A DNA stretch of 64,000 bases, taken from Rhodeus uyekii. Lineage: Eukaryota > Chordata > Actinopteri > Cypriniformes > Acheilognathidae. The stretch is taken from positions 605,001 to 669,000 of the forward strand of contig JAWRVZ010000095.1 of the NCBI GenBank assembly GCA_037043235.1, in the 5' to 3' direction. Made by a program: the position numbers and the translations under genes. Below the pieces are notes generated by a model that was given only the letters and a program-made list of their open reading frames with translations, was not told the origin of the DNA and did no database searches. Numbering within the stretch: position 1 is the stretch's first letter; each line of letters starts with the position of its first letter. Shown here in pieces: positions 45,901 through 63,860 of this stretch.

Positions 45901-48319
45901 ATTCAAGAGACACAACGTTCTAATAGGTTCTTGCTTTCCCTGGGAATCGAACCCATGACCTTGGCGTTGCAAGCGCACGGTCTACTTATTGAACTACAGG
46001 AAAGCACCAACAAGTGCATCAACCAAATATTTAAAGTGCACTTTTTCTTTTTTGGAATTTTGTACTATTTATACTACAAACTGGCATAGAATAGTGCACA
46101 AGTACACAAATCGGGACACAGCTATTGTTTCAAAACAATATTAATTGCTATACAGTGATCCCTCGCCACTTCAGGGTTCAAGTTTCGCGGCCTCATCGTG
46201 ATGCGAGAGAAACAGTTTCCCAGGATGCCAGACAGAGAGAAACTCTCTCAGAGGCTTTGTACACGCCCACAGCACTCAGACAAGACACGTGATTGGTTCC
46301 CGGCGCGAGATCGACCAATGAGAGCACGAGTGGAGTGGGAGCCTCTTCTCCTCTCTCAGAAACAAATGTTGACGATCCAGCGCTGATATCTGACGATGAG
46401 ACGCTTCCCGAACTGATTTAAAGACCTCATTATACCAGTGCAGTAACACCATCATCATCATCATCATCATCATCACATTCATGAACCGCACGGGTCTGTC
46501 ATCGTCGTCATTACTGGAGTCTCAAGATACTGCTGTCTTTGATGAGTGTAGCGCACCATAATACGAGAGTATGAGAGAGAGAGTAAATGTATGATATTAA
46601 GGTTGTATAATTAAATAGATTGAATTAAAATACATTTAAAGTATAAATATACATATTTTAAACATTCTGCCACCTACACACACATATACGAAAATTCCTA
46701 GGAGGGTTCAATCCTACTTCGTGGATTTTCTCCTATCGCGGGGGTTTCGGTCCCCATTAACCGCGATAAACGAGGGATTACTGTATAGTATTTATTACTT
46801 TATGCGAGTACACTGTTTGTATGAGGATCGCACTGGATATATTTATTTACAGTATTTTGAAAGTTGCCATTATTAACACATCTTTGGTGACATGAAAATC
46901 TAAAAGAAAGGCTGGGAAACATGACCTAAAAGCTGCAAAACAAAATCGCCATAGTCGGTTTTCTGTGCATTTCATAATAGATGGAGTTTCGAAGCAGCTT
47001 TACAGAAAATCCTGATGTTAAATGCCTAATTGTCCTCATTTAGAAGTTTAAGGCTTGGAGTCAGGATGGTTTACATGTAGAAACTGTATAAACAATCAAG
47101 TACCGGTAGGTGATACTGCAGTTCTGTGTGCTGGAAATGTGTGATAAAGCCTTGAAACATGACCTAAAAGACCTCCAAAATGAATGACAACGAATCTTTG
47201 TTTGTTTGTTGCAGAGTTTGCTTTAAAGAAAACCCTTGCTTTTGAGTCCATATCTGTGGAGTCCTTTATGTTTGGGAATGATCAGTATGTTGTATACGCC
47301 CAGCCTTTCTCTGGAAAATGCAGCTTTTTGGAATGGGACCACGTCAACATGGAGTTCAGAGCCTATGACACCATAGAGAGTGAGCATCACACATCTCAAT
47401 CATCAGCACATCCCTCAATCGCAAAGCCACAGAAAGTGCTTCAAAAAGTCCCGTTGAGTTCAGAGTTCAGTCAAATTGTAATGCTCTTTTTGTCATTCCA
47501 GGCACTTCCACAGTCGTGTGCAAGCCAATGGTCATCGATAACCACCTTTTCATTATCGTGGCTCAGCTTTTCGGTGGCTCACACATTTACAAAAGGGACA
47601 ACTCTGCCAATAAATTCATCAAAATCCAGGACATCGACATCCTGAAAATCAGGAAGCCCAACGACATCGAGACTTTCCGTGTGGACGGCGAGTTCTTCTT
47701 CGTGATTGCGGACAGCTCGAAGGCCGGCTCCACCACGGTGTACAAGTGGAACGGCAATGGCTTCTACTCGCACCAGTCTCTCCATCCCTGGTATCGTGAC
47801 ACGGACGTGGAGTACCTTGATATCGCCGGCAAACCCCATCTTATTTTGTCTAGCAGCTCACAGCGGCCCGTTATCTACCAGTGGAGCAGAAGCCAGAAGC
47901 AGTTCGACAGACGGACGGACATTCCCGAGATGGAGGATGTCTATGCGGTCAAACATTTCAAGGTGAAGGGGGAGTTGTTTGTCTGTCTGACGCGCTTCAT
48001 CGGCGACTCCAAGGTGATGAAGTGGGATGGCGCTATGTTCACAGAGATACAGACAATGCCCTCGCGGGGTTCCATGATCTTCCAGCCCGTCTCCATCGGC
48101 AACTGGCAGTACGCCATCCTCGGCAGCGACTACTCTCTGACCCAGGTCTATCAGTGGAACAGCAAGAAGGGCCAGTTTGTGCACTTCCAGGAGCTCAACG
48201 TCCAGGCGCCGAGGGCATTCTCGCTGGTGTCCATTGACAACAGAGAGTTCCTGCTGGCTTCCAGCTTTAAAGGGAAGACGCAGATTTACGAGCACTTGAT
48301 GATCGACCTAAGCAGTTAG
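42965..48319 (+). CDS. lgi1: Leucine-rich glioma-inactivated protein 1, complete, 8 exons
   Basis: LGI1 is secreted by neurons and bridges ADAM22 and ADAM23 at synapses; human loss causes lateral temporal epilepsy. Exons: 42965-43143, 43308-43379, 44213-44284, 44378-44449, 45045-45116, 45209-45378, 47215-47379, 47502-48319. They total 1,620 nt for 539 residues. A signal peptide (about 1-22) precedes the LRR N-cap (CPSGCSCTKDNALCEN). Four leucine-rich repeats sit on exons 2-5, each exactly 72 nt, as in the LGI family. The LRR C-cap (DCKLKWLVEW) is on exon 6. The seven-bladed EPTP propeller fills about 213-539 (VCKPMVIDNHLF, AQLFGGSHIYKR, YKWNGNGFYSHQ, TRFIGDSKVMKW, ASSFKGKTQIYE). All junctions are GT-AG in phase. 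The start was chosen as the ATG before the hydrophobic signal. Synteny with fra10ac1 and slc35g1 supports lgi1 over lgi2-4. Which teleost copy (a or b) is undecided. Confidence 0.96.
45850..46006 (-). mobile_element. tRNA-derived SINE in lgi1 intron 6
   Basis: On the minus strand: head TGTAGTTCAATAAGTAGACC, B box GGGTTCGATTCCC, body AAGCAAGAACCTATTAGAAC, tail TGCTTTGGATAAAAGTGTCT. Confidence 0.88.
46153..46783. mobile_element. Pogo/Tigger-like non-autonomous transposon (631 bp) in lgi1 intron 6
   Basis: Left end CAGTGATCCCTCGCCACTTC. The right end, reverse complemented, is CAGTAATCCCTCGTTTATCG. Both are flanked by TA (46151-46152 and 46784-46785). An ATC trinucleotide run sits inside at about 46450-46475. 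No transposase remains. Confidence 0.8.
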
Positions 48320-48622
48320 AGTGCCAATGGAAAGCGCAGAGAACCAGATCCTGGCTCAGCCGAGCCTGTTGTGAAAACACATGCATGATCTAGCTAGCGC
48401 TAATAATAATAATTCCAGATGAATGCCTCTCTAGAAACGCCCTTTGTGTCTTTCTCTGTTGTCACCATCTGTTCTGCACTTTTCATTTTTCCCGTTTTCT
48501 TTTTTGTCCCTTTCAACAAAAGCTATTGTTAACGCATTCTCATGCTTGCCGTGTAGTCACTAAAGAGGTATAATAAGGAAACAACAAAGGTCAAATCGGT
48601 TAGCTGTTATAACAATCTGCCA

Positions 48623-48628
48623 AATAAA
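48623..48628 (+). terminator. lgi1 polyadenylation signal
   Basis: First AATAAA, about 300 bases past the stop. Further copies at 48765-48770 and 48876-48881 may serve as alternatives. Confidence 0.6.
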
Positions 48629-49198
48629 CTGTTTACATTTTTACAGTGATGTAAAAAGCCGTTTTTAACTTTTTTAAACAAAAGCGACCAGTTTAACCAT
48701 ATTGGATGTGATAGATTTGTTAAACTTGTTTTGACTCAATGACTTCTTGTAATAATCAGAATGCAATAAACTTAGATTTAGCTCAACTCTTGAGGAAAAG
48801 TAACTGTGGACAGGAAGGTTAGTTGTTTACTAGTAAATGTTTTTTTGTTTTTTTATATATACATATGTTAGAACTAATAAAACCTTAAAAAATATGAGCC
48901 TGTTTTGTCATGATGCATGACTTTATCGTATAGTAGCCTATAGAAACCTATGAAGGTAAAACGCATGCATGAAACCTGTCAAATTTTTCCTTAAGATCAA
49001 AGAAACAAGAAATGGTCCTAAAACGTGCTGTTTTCATGAAGCAGTATTACTTGCTGAAATTTGACTCAAACATCCAGACTCCAGCTCCCATGTCATTTGC
49101 ATACAAGTATAAGTGTGTGTTATCATTTATTCTCAGAATTCAAAATTATATTTAAATGGCAAGCCGTTTTAGCTTTTATTAATTCCCAAGATATTAAT

Positions 49199-49960
49199 TC
49201 TTGATAGCAACAATTAAATTTTAACTAGTTAAAATGCTAATTCCTGATATCAGGAATTAAAGTTCTGCTAGTAAAAATGCCATTTTTTGATATCAGGAAT
49301 TAGATTTCTTGATATCAACAATGATGATATCACTCGCCAAAATACGAATTCTTTAAATCAAGAATTAAATTCCAGCTAGAAAAATCATATGTTTTGATAT
49401 CAATAGCTATTTTATTACTAGTGCAAATGTCTGTTCTTAATATCAACAATTGAATTACTTGTAAAAATATAAATTTGATTGGATATCAATAATCCGATCA
49501 TAGTCCCTAGTGAAAATGTTAATTTCTGATAGCATGAATGTGATTGTAGATTATAGATTTTAGATCTATAAAATGACTCTCCTAATTATTGATATCAGAA
49601 ACACATCAAATGTGACAAAACATTACAAATATTATCATTTAAACTAGTGAAAAGTGAGTTCTTGATATCAGGAATTTATATTTTTACTAGTAAGATATCA
49701 GTTCCTGATATCAGCAATGGAATTTGAATGGTGACATTTAAATAGTGAAAATACAATTATAGATATCAACGACTTATTACCGGTTGAAATTTAATTCTTT
49801 AATTCTATTCATTGTTGATATCAAAGATAAATATTTTTACCAGTGGAAATATAATTCCTGATTTCAAAAATTCCCATTCTTACTAGTAGAAATCAAATTC
49901 CTAATATAAAAGAATTAGAATTTTAACTAGTGAACTAGGGAATAAAGTTCATCGAGATAA
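49199..49960. repeat. Degenerate AT-rich tandem repeat with alternating palindromes
   Basis: Units of roughly 45-65 bases contain CCTGATATCAGGAATTAAA followed by a TTACTAGTAAAAAT-like block. GATATC and ACTAGT palindromes alternate for about 760 bases between lgi1 and slc35g1. Copies are diverged and no coding content is visible. Confidence 0.75.
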
Positions 49961-50094
49961 ACTTTAGAAGTTGGGTTGAGAAAGTCGGACCAGAAACTTT
50001 AATTTACCATGTTGGTAGCATGATTTAGCATTAACTAGCATGTCGGTAGCATTCTTTTTTTAGCGAGAATTAGCATGAATTCGTATAAATTAAC

Positions 50095-50205
50095 ATGTTG
50101 CCAGGGCGTTCTGGGTGGTTGCTAGAAGGTTGATAAGGTATTCTGAGTGGTTGCTAGGGTATTGCTAGGTGGTTTCTAGGGTATCCGGGGTGGTTGCTAT
50201 GGAAT
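50095..50205. repeat. Degenerate GGTTGCTAGGGTATT minisatellite
   Basis: About seven imperfect copies of a 15-16-base unit (GGTGGTTGCTAGGGTATT and variants). A looser TTAGCATGAATT-type repeat precedes it from about 50010. Confidence 0.75.
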
Positions 50206-50437
50206 GATTAAAAGCTAAAGCGGCTTGCCATCATTTCAACTCTTTGAAACGTCACTGTTGTCCAGCCCCTCTTCAAACGCATTTTGTCCTCCTCTAGCGG
50301 CAGAGCAAAGCAACCAGCTCTTTCTTTGCACAAGGTTAATGATTGAACTTGTTGCTCGGTATCACTTCTACTCGAAGGCAAGCGTGTGTGAGGACTCGTG
50401 GGGAAGGTATGCCCAGCAGCTGCTGCTCTCTTCGGTC

Positions 50438-56650
<6,213 letters not shown>

Positions 56651-57146
56651 TCGCGTGCTGAAGAGAGAGCGTTGCTGCGTTAGAAACCAAAGACGACATT
56701 TTGCTTTAGTAATGTAAACATCCAAAGTATGCATTATTAGGACTTTACTGTATGCAGTATGTACAGTTTATCATAGTATTTTCAGTAGTTTTGTAGTTTC
56801 GTAATGTAGATATTCTTAACCCAACTGAGGGCTGTTAGTCAAGATGCTACAGATTTATATTTTTAGTCAACATTAATATTGTGAGGCAATACTGCTGTAT
56901 CATATTGAGATTATAGTAAACAACATGATAATAGACTGCTGGTCAGAACCTGAGCTTGGTGAGTGAAAAAAATCACCAAAAATGTCAATTCTGTCATCCT
57001 TTACTCACCCTCGTGCCGTTCCAAACCTTTTTTATTATTATTATTTTCATCCATGAAACCGATTGGATGTTTTGATGTCAAAGTTGATCTTTTCCATTTA
57101 CGTTCTGGTTTCAAATTTGGAATGGTTTGACTTTATTACGTTAGTA

Positions 57147-57693
57147 CAGTGCTTCTCAATTATTTTCTGTCACGCCCCCCCCAGGAAGAAGTAAATATTT
57201 CGCGCGCCCCTCCCCCATTTTGGAACTTTCGCTTTATTGTTCCCATGGCGACGCGTCATGCTTGTCACGTGACATACCGCAGTCACAAAAATTGATGTAT
57301 CACATTCATTTAGTTTTTTCTTTTTTGTTCAAAATGTTTTGCTCCGTTATCAACTACCTGATAATGATATTCTCAGATATGTGGAAGTGAATGTGTTTTG
57401 TCGCTTAATTTTTATAATTAGTTCATTGATCTGTGTTTGTTTGCGCCGCAGTTCAGCGCCTCTTTTTCTGGATCAGTTCCAGATATGGAGTGAAAGCACG
57501 TGTGAATTTAGCTGTTGATCACGTGACACATATGAACACCGGTGTGATCGTACACGTCAAAGGCTGAAGAGTTTGTTATCTGAACTTCATATCTGCTGCT
57601 CTTGTTCAGTGCAAGAAAACCTACTCCCTGGCAAAAAAAAAACATGTTCCCCAGGGTCACGGGGGGGCGCGCCCCACTATTTGAGAACCACTG
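57147..57693. mobile_element. hAT-family non-autonomous transposon (547 bp) with perfect 8-bp target duplication
   Basis: The left end CAGTGCTTCTCAATTATTTT and the right end, reverse complemented, CAGTGGTTCTCAAATAGTGG are hAT-type terminal repeats, followed by C-rich and CGCG-containing blocks. The flanks carry an identical CGTTAGTA (57139-57146 and 57694-57701), the 8-bp duplication expected of hAT. No transposase is present. Confidence 0.9.
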
Positions 57694-59074
57694 CGTTAGT
57701 AGAACAGTGTTTAAAAACAAAAAGGGGAAAAACGCCATAAACGAGTTTATATGGCATGCAATTTTAGTAATTTGCTCGTTCATCATCATCATCCACTTGA
57801 AGGGAATGATGTCAAAAACATCAAACATCACATTCTCAAAATGTGTTCCATTCACTTTTATTGTATGGAAAAGAGCAGCGTGAGCATTCTGCCTAATCTC
57901 ATTTTTTCCTACATGGTAGAGCGTTTGGAGAAACACTAGGATGGGTGAAAGGATTTGTTTGTTTTTTTAGCAAGATATGCCTTTAAACCCCTTTTGCACT
58001 TTGTCACTGACAATGTACTGGAACTGGTGTTATTTTTAAGAGGGAGACAACAGTTTTTATTTTTGCTTCTAGCTGAATATGCAATCAGTCATATGTTCTC
58101 AACCCTGATGAAGCACCGATTTGAACTCTGTCCTTGTGTACCTTAGAGATACGCACAGGTCTACTGCACAAACATTAGCCTGATAGAGAACGAGCCTCCT
58201 GTTTATTCATCAGACATGACTTATTAGGATTTGCCACAACAAGAGGCCGTTTCCATCAGTAGAGGCGGTTCTTCTGCCGTTCAGTCACTCTGAAATAGGC
58301 TTCTTCAGTTAGTCGAACTGCATCTAATCTATTTTCCCTTTTTATATTTATTTGAATTTGACCATTTTATTTAAACCTGTTTGTGTAAACTGACCTGAAA
58401 GCACTTTACACTGACTTGTGTCACTTTATCTTTATTAAAGACACTATTAATGGTTTACTGAAAGACATGCTGCCTTAAATGTATATTTTCCTTGTTATCT
58501 GGCGATGACATATCCGTTTATGTAAGAGCAGATCCCTCCATATTATTTATTGAAGGTTGTGGATTTTAATAATGCCTGTTGCATATTTATACGACTTTTG
58601 AACTTAGCTGTTTAAATAAATGAAAGATTCTTACCTTGAGTTCAGTGTCTTTTTCTCTGGAGCTACTAACCAAGATTTAAACTTTCTAGGCTGCAGCGTG
58701 TTAATCACGTGATCGTCACCCTGCCGAGTGATTAGGACGGATTTTCTGTTCTTTCTCATTATTTTGTCCTCAGTTTAATGACATGCTTCAGTGCTGTGTG
58801 TATATATTTATGGGTGCTTTGTGAAATGCTAAACACAGCAACAGTTAAGATTTGATTTCTGCCGTGTTCTGCCCATTGTCAAGGGCTGTTAGTCTTCTAC
58901 CTTTTATAACAGAAACTGTTTTTTATCTTCATAAAAAGGCTGCAAGCTGATAAGTAATTGTAGACATAAAAAAGCCTGTTCCAATGCAGTACATTTGTAA
59001 TGTCAAGCGATAACAGCAGTTGGCTTTAATGATAGATCAACATGGATCCCATAAACACAGACACACGGTGTGTT

Positions 59075-59350
59075 TTCATGATTTATGGGGACTTTCTATA
59101 GACATAAGGATTTTTATACTATACAAACTGTATTCCTTCTCCTTCTCCTAACCCTAAACCTACCCACGACAGTAAACATTCTGCATTTTTACATAAAACA
59201 TCCATCACATTTAATCTGATCTATGAGCTGTTTTCCTCATGGGACGAAAGATTTCCCCACACAAGCAAGGATTTCAGACACTGCTATTTTTGTGAGGACA
59301 TTTTGTGACTGTGAACGCAGTTCCAAGGATGGGACACCCCCTTCTAAATA
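59075..59350 (+). mobile_element. Fish MITE copy
   Basis: TTTATGGGGACTTTCTATAG, ACTATACAAACTGTATTCCT, CCTAACCCTAAACCTACCCA and TTTTGTGAGGACATTTTG. Same family as the inverse segment at 34845-34985. Confidence 0.55.
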
Positions 59351-59814
59351 AAGACTTTGGGTATTTCAGGTACTCTCAAGATACTCTCCTCAAACAAGCA
59401 TTTTCAGTTATATGGATCGTACTAAACTCTGGTTATGGACACTGATTTCAGCATTGCAAATGATTTAGTGAGTCCTGTCATCAGCAAAAGATATGGAAAG
59501 CAGCTTCCGTTTTATATGTTTATATGCCTTTATAAGGAAGATAGTCCTTGCCTAAAATAGGTTTAAAATTCATTCTGCAACTTTGATAGCATATGTAATG
59601 AATTGATGTAAATCTTCTATGAAAAACTATAACGGTTGACATTTAATATTGTTGTGCTAGATCTGTGATGAATAGCTTATGTAAGAAAGTGTTGGCTAAA
59701 TTTGTATGTTTATCGAAGTAAAGACGTTCAGTGTAAATAATGTTGAAACTCTAGATGTGCTGTGATCAAAGAAATGTGATCATTAGAATAATGACGGCAT
59801 TCTGCATAGCAAAA

Positions 59815-60995
59815 CACACTCTCCTAAAGGATTATTAGGAACACCTGTTCAATTTCTCAGTGCAATCATCTAATCAATCAATCAATCAATCAATCACATG
59901 GCAGTTGCTTCAATGCATTTAGGGGTTGGTCCTGCTCAAGACAATCTCTTGAACTCCAAACTGAATGTCAGAATGGGCTAGAACAGCAGAAGACTCCACC
60001 GGATACCACTCATCTCCACTACAAATAGGAAAAAGAGGCACAATTTGCATGAGCTCACCAAAATTGGACAGTTGAAGACTGGAAAGATGTTGCCTGGTCT
60101 GATGAGTCTCGATTTCTGTTGAGACATTCAGATGGTAGAGTCAGAATTTGGTGTAAACAGAATGAGAACATGGATCCATCATGCCTTGTTACGACTGTGC
60201 AGGCTGGTGGTGGTGGTGTAATGGTGTGTGGGATGTTTTCTTGGCACACTTTAGGCCCCTTAGTGCCCATTGGGCATCGTTTAAATGCCACGGCCTGCCT
60301 GAGCATTGTTTCTGACCATGTCCATCCCTTTATGTCTACCATGTACCATCCTCTGATACTGCTTCCAGCAGGATAATGCACCATGTCAAAAAGCTTGAAT
60401 CATTTCTAATTGGTTTATAAAACATCCCCCACACCATTACACCACCACCACCAGCCTGCATAGTGGTAACAAGGCATGATGAATCCATGTTCTCATTTTT
60501 TTTTAAGCCAAATTCTGACTCTACCATCTGAACTAATTTTCAACTGTCCAATTTTTTGGTGACTCATGCAAATTGTGCCTCTTTTTCCTATTTGTAGTGG
60601 AGGTGAGTGGCACCGGTGGGGTCTTCTGCTGTTGTAGCCCATCCGCCTCAAGGTTGTGTGTGTTGTGGCTTCACAAATGCTTTGCTGCAAACCTCGGTTG
60701 TAACGAGTGGTTATTTCAGTCAAAGTTGCTCTTCTATCAGCTTGAATCAGTCGGCCCATGACCTCTGACCTCTAGCATCAACAAGGTATTTTCACCCACA
60801 GGATGTTTTTCCCTTTCCACAGTATTCTTTGTAAACAGCATTCTTTCCTATTCAGTTTGGAGTTCAGGAGATTGTCTTGACCAGGACCAACCCCTAAATG
60901 CATTGAAGCAACTGCCATGTGATTGGTTGATTAGATAATAGCATTAATGAAAAATTTAACAGGTGTTCCTAATAATCCTTTAGGTGTGTGTGTCA
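59815..60995. mobile_element. Tc1-type element arranged as a fold-back of two broken copies
   Basis: Both ends carry CCTAAAGGATTATTAGGAAC (left, + strand; right, reverse complemented), each extending into a long terminal repeat. The left arm (60055-60390, +) reads the catalytic part of a Tc1 transposase (VAWSDESRFLLRHSDGRV, GGGGVMVCGMFSW, LSIVSDHVHPFM) but lacks the N-terminal domain, and QQDNAPC falls out of frame. The right arm (60759-60420, -) reads the N-terminal helix-turn-helix part (RRATLTEITTRYNRGLQQSI, TTLRRMGYNSRRPHR), has lost the DES catalytic block and stops after MVWGMF. The arms meet tail to tail at about 60420. Neither can encode a working enzyme. Confidence 0.85.
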
Positions 60996-61763
60996 CAGCC
61001 ACTTATGTCAGGCTTGGTTAATAAAGAGCTATTATTTTAAAAACCACAACAAGCATATTACGGCTACAGTGGTGTGGATCACAGTAAACCGACACCACAA
61101 ATGTGTGCAACACAAATGGGAAGTTGGATTGTAATTTGAATTACAGTTCAATTAAACAGAATTAAAATGCAATGAAATTCTATGAAATTCTGCGAAACTA
61201 TAAAATGTTATCTGAGCTAAATAAGTTTTGAGTCCCCAAAATCATTACCATATATTTTACATGCTCATTTTGCTCATAATGAGTACACAATTAATGGATT
61301 AATTTGTGTGGTTATAGCTTTAAGTAGGCCTAATAGATTTAAATGCTTAGGTCAACATCTGATTGTAAAAAATTGTATTATACCCATATTTTATATAGTT
61401 GTTTGGACATGGTATGACATTTTTTGAATGTTGATTATGTTGGCTGTAATTATTTCAGAAATGCATCCGATTATTATTTACGTTGTCTAAGTTTATAAAA
61501 TAAATACTTATTTTTTGTTAGAAATTTCACACTTATGTTTGTCGCATGCATTACAAAATAGTCTATCAGAGACTTAAGACATTCAGCCTTTCAGCAACTG
61601 TGAGGCAAACAAATGAAAGGATATATATAACACAGATGTTACAAAGATTAATAAATAAATAGAAAGTGAATAAACAGACTCATTTATTGCTTAGATTTGA
61701 TTACATGACTTAAAATAGTTGATTTGTCAGCATCTATTTATCATTTAAGTGACCAGTTAAGGT

Positions 61764-61780
61764 CCAGTAGAGGGCAGCAG
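61764..61780 (+). promoter_or_regulatory. CTCF-like motif, full consensus match
   Basis: CCAGTAGAGGGCAGCAG matches CCASYAGRKGGCRSYV at every position. It lies downstream of slc35g1. This is a motif match only. Confidence 0.5.
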
Positions 61781-62718
61781 TGTGTATCAGGTGAGCTGCA
61801 GGACTGAGGCTTCAGAACTGACCAACCAGCAATTAGCTAGGGCTGATCCATTGTATGTTTCAGATTCAAATTTGACCAGTCTACCTTTTTATGTAACTTG
61901 CTTAAAAAAGTAATTAAAAAAGTAAAGGTCTAGTCTAAGCATTTAATGCAACTGGCCACAGGAGGTGACAATGACCGCTTGAGATCAGCAACACATGCAA
62001 TTGTTGAGACTTCAGTTCATGAAAACCTTCACTTGCAGGTGTTCAGAGGGAAAGACATTGAAAGACTTGAGCATGTTTACACAAAACATAAATTCCACAG
62101 AAGGACAGATTATGAAAGACAAACCTGCACTAGACTCATTTGAATCTTTACAATTACATGAAGCCTTTATAATCTACTCCTATAAAAACACAAATGCCTT
62201 CATAAATCCACAGTCAGCCGTGCGATCACAGTGAATTATCAGAAATCATTGTATAAAATTCAAATCGTGGCTTTGGGGGTGCATCATAAAAGCACATAAA
62301 AGACTGTCATGTTGAACTGCAACATTTACAAAGGCTTACTTGTGTGGTTTTGTAAATGAATTGCAATTGGAAAGCAATAGTTCCAGATGCTGTAAGATTA
62401 CATGTGACAGATTGACTGGGAGTGGAAGAATTGCACATTCTTTCTGGATGGCATAAGAGTTCCCTCCTTATGGACTGAGAATTGGAAAAATCATTGCTAT
62501 ACTGCCAAGAACACAAACATGGTTAAAGTGAATATGCACTGGCATATGTCTGTACGAGCCTCTCCTAATAACCCATTTTATATTCCCAGAGGTTCTTTTT
62601 TTAAAGAGTAGTACGTGGTGGGAGGGACTTGATACAAGCCCTCTCTGTCTGTACTGTTGAGGTGCGATTAAAACACCATGCATGAAAAAAGCAGTACAAA
62701 AATATTTTGAGTATGTGA

Positions 62719-62866
62719 CATTTATGCATTTGGCAGACACTTTTATCCAAAGCGACTCACATTGCATTCAAGAAACACATTGAATCAGTTCTTGCTTTTC
62801 CTGGGATCGAACCCATGACCTTGACATTGCAAACACCAATGCTTTACTGATTGATGTAAATGTAAA
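62719..62866 (-). mobile_element. tRNA-derived SINE
   Basis: On the minus strand: head with CAGTAAAGCATTGGTGTTTG, B box GGGTTCGATCCC, body AAGCAAGAACTGATTC, tail CGCTTTGGATAAAAGTGTCT. Confidence 0.85.
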
Positions 62867-63339
62867 TGGCTAGCATCACTTTTCGTCACAGTTTCGTCCA
62901 ATAAAGCAATTGTGTTAATCAAGTTTGGCACAAATCAAACAATGTTATCAATTGAGGCAAAGGAAGCAACCTTCAGATGTAGCCATAACCAGATAATGTC
63001 CATCTGCATTCCTGCTTCGCTAAAGATACTCCACTATGCTTTAAAGAATGCTATGCTCAAAAATAATGGAAATAACAAAAATGTTTCTATTGTAAAACGA
63101 AATTGTGTAAAAGAAAAAACTAAGACGTTGATATGTCTTATATATTGCCAGTTCCTGTCTGTTTTCGGTCCACCAATGAAAATATTTCAAAATTTCATGT
63201 CGAACACACCTTATGCTTTGAAAGAATCGATAGAATGATTCAATGACTCATAAATACAGGTCCTTGTCACCACCTGGTGTAATGTTGTAACATGCTGAAA
63301 AGTCCCAACACTTCATATCAGAAATTTGGGAAGATTAGA

Positions 63340-63600
63340 AGTTTGTTTCCGCCACTGAAGAAAATAACTAAAAACATAATTTTAATTTGATCTCACAATT
63401 ACTTTTTTCTGTGACATTTTTGCGTGATATAAGGTCACAATTGTGAGTTGTAAGGTCAGAATTGGGTGATAAAAAGTCGCAGTTCTAAAGACAAAATTGT
63501 TAGATATTAACTTTCAAAAGCAAGTTCTATTCTGCCGTCTCAGAATTGAGAGATATAAAAGTCAGTATTCCCCCCACAATTGGAAAACTCCCTATTTGTC
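63340..63600. mobile_element. MITE-like body, no clear ends
   Basis: Repeated words such as GGTCACAATTGTGAG, GGTCAGAATTG and AAAAGTCGCAG mirror the composition of the element at 31098-31380. Boundaries could not be set. Confidence 0.35.
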
Positions 63601-63639
63601 TTAGCATTTTCTTATCGGTTATGTCGATTCTTTTATGTC

Positions 63640-63860
63640 GCCGAACCCTAATATCTCGAGTACAAAAGAGGGACAAATTCGCCACTTCACTTGCATGACT
63701 AATGATTGTACTGAGTTCACTGCGCATGCGCTGAGTTTGCGTTGCAAGTGCCGCGCAGCCGCAGAAGAACTTGCGGAAGTGGCGGAAAAATCAATCCTTG
63801 CAGATGCTCTCTTGGAAGAGGAGGCGCAGGAGTTTGCAATTCCCAGATTACATTGACATC
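63640..63860 (+). promoter_or_regulatory. CpG-rich promoter-like patch at window end
   Basis: A GC-rich segment in AT-rich surroundings carries a full NRF-1 palindrome (TGCGCATGCGC, about 63720-63730) and an ETS-like GCGGAAGTG (about 63773-63781). The + strand is open for 73 codons (63635-63856, including AAAEELAEVAEKSILADALL). I recognise no protein family. It could be the first exon and promoter of a neighbouring gene or part of a transposon. Confidence 0.35.

Noticed and set aside
46198..46386. 62-codon ORF (MMREKQFPRMPD...)
   Set aside because: It lies inside the pogo-like element in lgi1 intron 6 and matches no known protein.
59815..60995. Intact Tc1 transposase gene
   Set aside because: Each arm lacks essential parts and the QQDNAPC block is out of frame.
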